Assembly (NCBI GenBank): GCA_964016875.1
Contig: OZ024724.1
Location: forward strand, 53,322,438-53,386,437
Direction of reading: 5' to 3'
DNA: 64,000 bases
Origin: Fallopia convolvulus
Taxonomy: Eukaryota > Streptophyta > Magnoliopsida > Caryophyllales > Polygonaceae
Shown: piece by piece, positions 63,001 through 64,000 of the stretch
Position numbering within the stretch: position 1 is the first letter of the stretch
Layout: every line of letters starts with the position of its first letter
Notes under the pieces: generated by a model
The model's input: only the letters and a program-made list of their open reading frames with translations
Database searches by the model: none
What the model was told of the DNA's origin: nothing
Translations under genes and position numbers: made by a program

Positions 63001-63723
63001 GAAGATTCAAAGTAAGGACTTTCAAGTATCATGTCTCTATTTCGAGTAGCGCTTTCTGGATTGAATTTTGGATTGATGATGTCCTTCTTTATATGTTGTT
63101 TAGATTTCGATTTGTTCTCTCACCAAATCCTACTCCGGCAAATCTTTTTCTGAGGCGGCGCTTGAAATGGGCGGAGAAAGAAGAAATGTCTAAACTGGAT
63201 CGGATTGAAGTTTTCCCAAATGCTATGGAACTGACTGAATCCATTGCACAAAGAATCAGTTCTGATGGTGGGGGAGCTCTCATTATGGATTGTGGGATTA
63301 ATGGAATAATTTCAGACAGCCTTCAGGTGAAGCTATTTTAGAATACTTCAGTATTGTATTGTTCTTCTGTAAGCTTGTGGAGTCCAAGCTTAAGAATCAT
63401 CAAATATAAGTATTAGCTACTGATAAATGCTCGTAAACTTCAACAATCTTTAACTTGGACGCTTCTTGTTGAGTCTACACATTATTTTGGAGCTCAGTTA
63501 CTTGTTTATTGGAAAATCTTAAAAGATGTCTGCATTCTGAAATAGATACATTTATTCCTTCTTGTTCATTCTCTCTTTGCTAAATATGTTCATGTATGAT
63601 TCTTGATGATCCAGGCAATCAGAAAGCATAAATTTGTGAATATTCTCGACGATCCAGGGTCTGCTGATCTCAGTGCTTATGTTGACTTTCGAGCAATCCG
63701 TCACTCTGCAGAAGAGGCTTCAG
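60090..63723 (+). CDS. NDUFAF7: NDUFAF7-like mitochondrial arginine methyltransferase (MidA/DUF185), 5' part
   Basis: NDUFAF7 methylates an arginine of the NDUFS2 subunit during complex I assembly in the mitochondrial matrix. Exons: about 60090-60321, 60425-60486, 60652-60795, 60879-60989, 61123-61327, 62512-62570, 62959-63011, 63104-63326, 63615-63723; the 3' exons lie beyond the window. The N-terminus MLRRALKLVASSSLF with Arg/Ser-rich sequence is a mitochondrial presequence. Motifs: RGGPISVAEYMEEVLTNP, GDFITSPEVSQMFGE, the SAM-binding VELGPGRGTLMADLL, HFVECSPALQKLQ, IIIAHEFYDALPVHQFQ, RGWCEKMVD, DDPGSADLSAYVDF. Oddities: no GT donor follows exon 1 (intron would begin ATGATG after CCTCCTG), and the usual DYG is DCG in LIMDCGING. 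Introns 2-8 are canonical. It may be a decaying copy or contain a sequence error. Confidence 0.88.
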
Positions 63724-64000
63724 GTGCCTTCTTATATTGCTTTTATCATTCCTTGTTTATTTTTCTTGCCACTAGCCCTAAATGCGGGGGAATTGTCATG
63801 CAAGCAGCTATGCTAAAGAAAACTTGAGCCTTGCTTCATAAACTAGTAATCAATAAACAGAATTATAGTACATATTGCTATTGTGATAATGTTATACATA
63901 TGTTAATTGTTAAAAGTACATCATTCAGAGAAGCTATGCACTCATGGCTCTTTTTTGTTGTGTGTTTTGCAAACTTCTGTTCTGCGTGGCTCAATGTCCA
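63724..64000 (+). other. NDUFAF7 intron and possible damaged start of the next exon
   Basis: After exon 9 (…GCTTCAG|GTGCC) an intron follows. The last 25 bases (TCTGTTCTGCGTGGCTCAATG) resemble the start of the next family exon (SVHGPM-like), but no AG acceptor precedes them and the frame appears shifted by two bases. The window ends before this can be judged. Confidence 0.3.

Noticed and set aside
1..64000. CRISPR arrays, bacterial operons or viral genes
   Set aside because: None seen; all content fits a plant nuclear genome with transposable elements.

Overview
This window is nuclear DNA of a flowering plant, probably a eudicot; the species cannot be named from it. Evidence is the intron-rich genes with GT-AG introns, plant-type protein families, AT-rich intergenic DNA and a dense plant transposon load. 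Five host genes are recognisable: ATR kinase (12942-25861, minus), a lung-seven-transmembrane/GOST-type receptor (28128-29547, plus), ribosomal protein L9 (30735-32196, plus), an At3g28040-type LRR receptor kinase (32951-36292, minus, with a one-base frame break), and the first nine exons of a mitochondrial NDUFAF7-like methyltransferase (60090 to the right edge, plus). They do not form a functional unit and have separate promoters.

Layout. 1-12.9 kb is transposon debris: a Ty3/gypsy pol fragment, a hAT-like element with an 8-bp target duplication, a PIF/Harbinger relic, a degenerate L1-type LINE interrupted by a second hAT-like element, a 22-bp minisatellite, a 2.77-kb solo LTR flanked by ATCAA, and a SINE flanked by 15-bp direct repeats. 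12.9-36.3 kb is a gene island (ATR, GOST receptor, RPL9, LRR kinase) with small TE remnants between genes. 36.3-59.9 kb is again repeat-dominated: a plant-mobile-domain (MAIN-like) gene with a 66-residue repeat and a frame break, a captured fragment of a SnRK1 gamma (KING1-like) gene, a telomere-like block, a compound Mutator-like region (44.9-51.5 kb), a possible orphan first exon, and a 2.64-kb non-autonomous Helitron. 60-64 kb holds the NDUFAF7-like gene.

The most interesting region is 44.9-51.5 kb. A MULE-type transposase on the minus strand carries, after its DDE and SWIM-like parts, two AT-hooks and an OTU-like cysteine protease domain. The region also has arrays built on the perfect palindrome GACGCTTCATGAAGCGTC, a telomere-like block, and a divergently transcribed 85-codon ORF with its own TATA box. 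The transposase has one in-frame stop and one single-base frame break, so this copy is probably not active.

Exon boundaries were derived by hand from reading-frame continuity and GT/AG sites. For ATR the 15 exons sum to an uninterrupted 2723-residue frame. Family assignments rest on recognised motifs; no database search was run.
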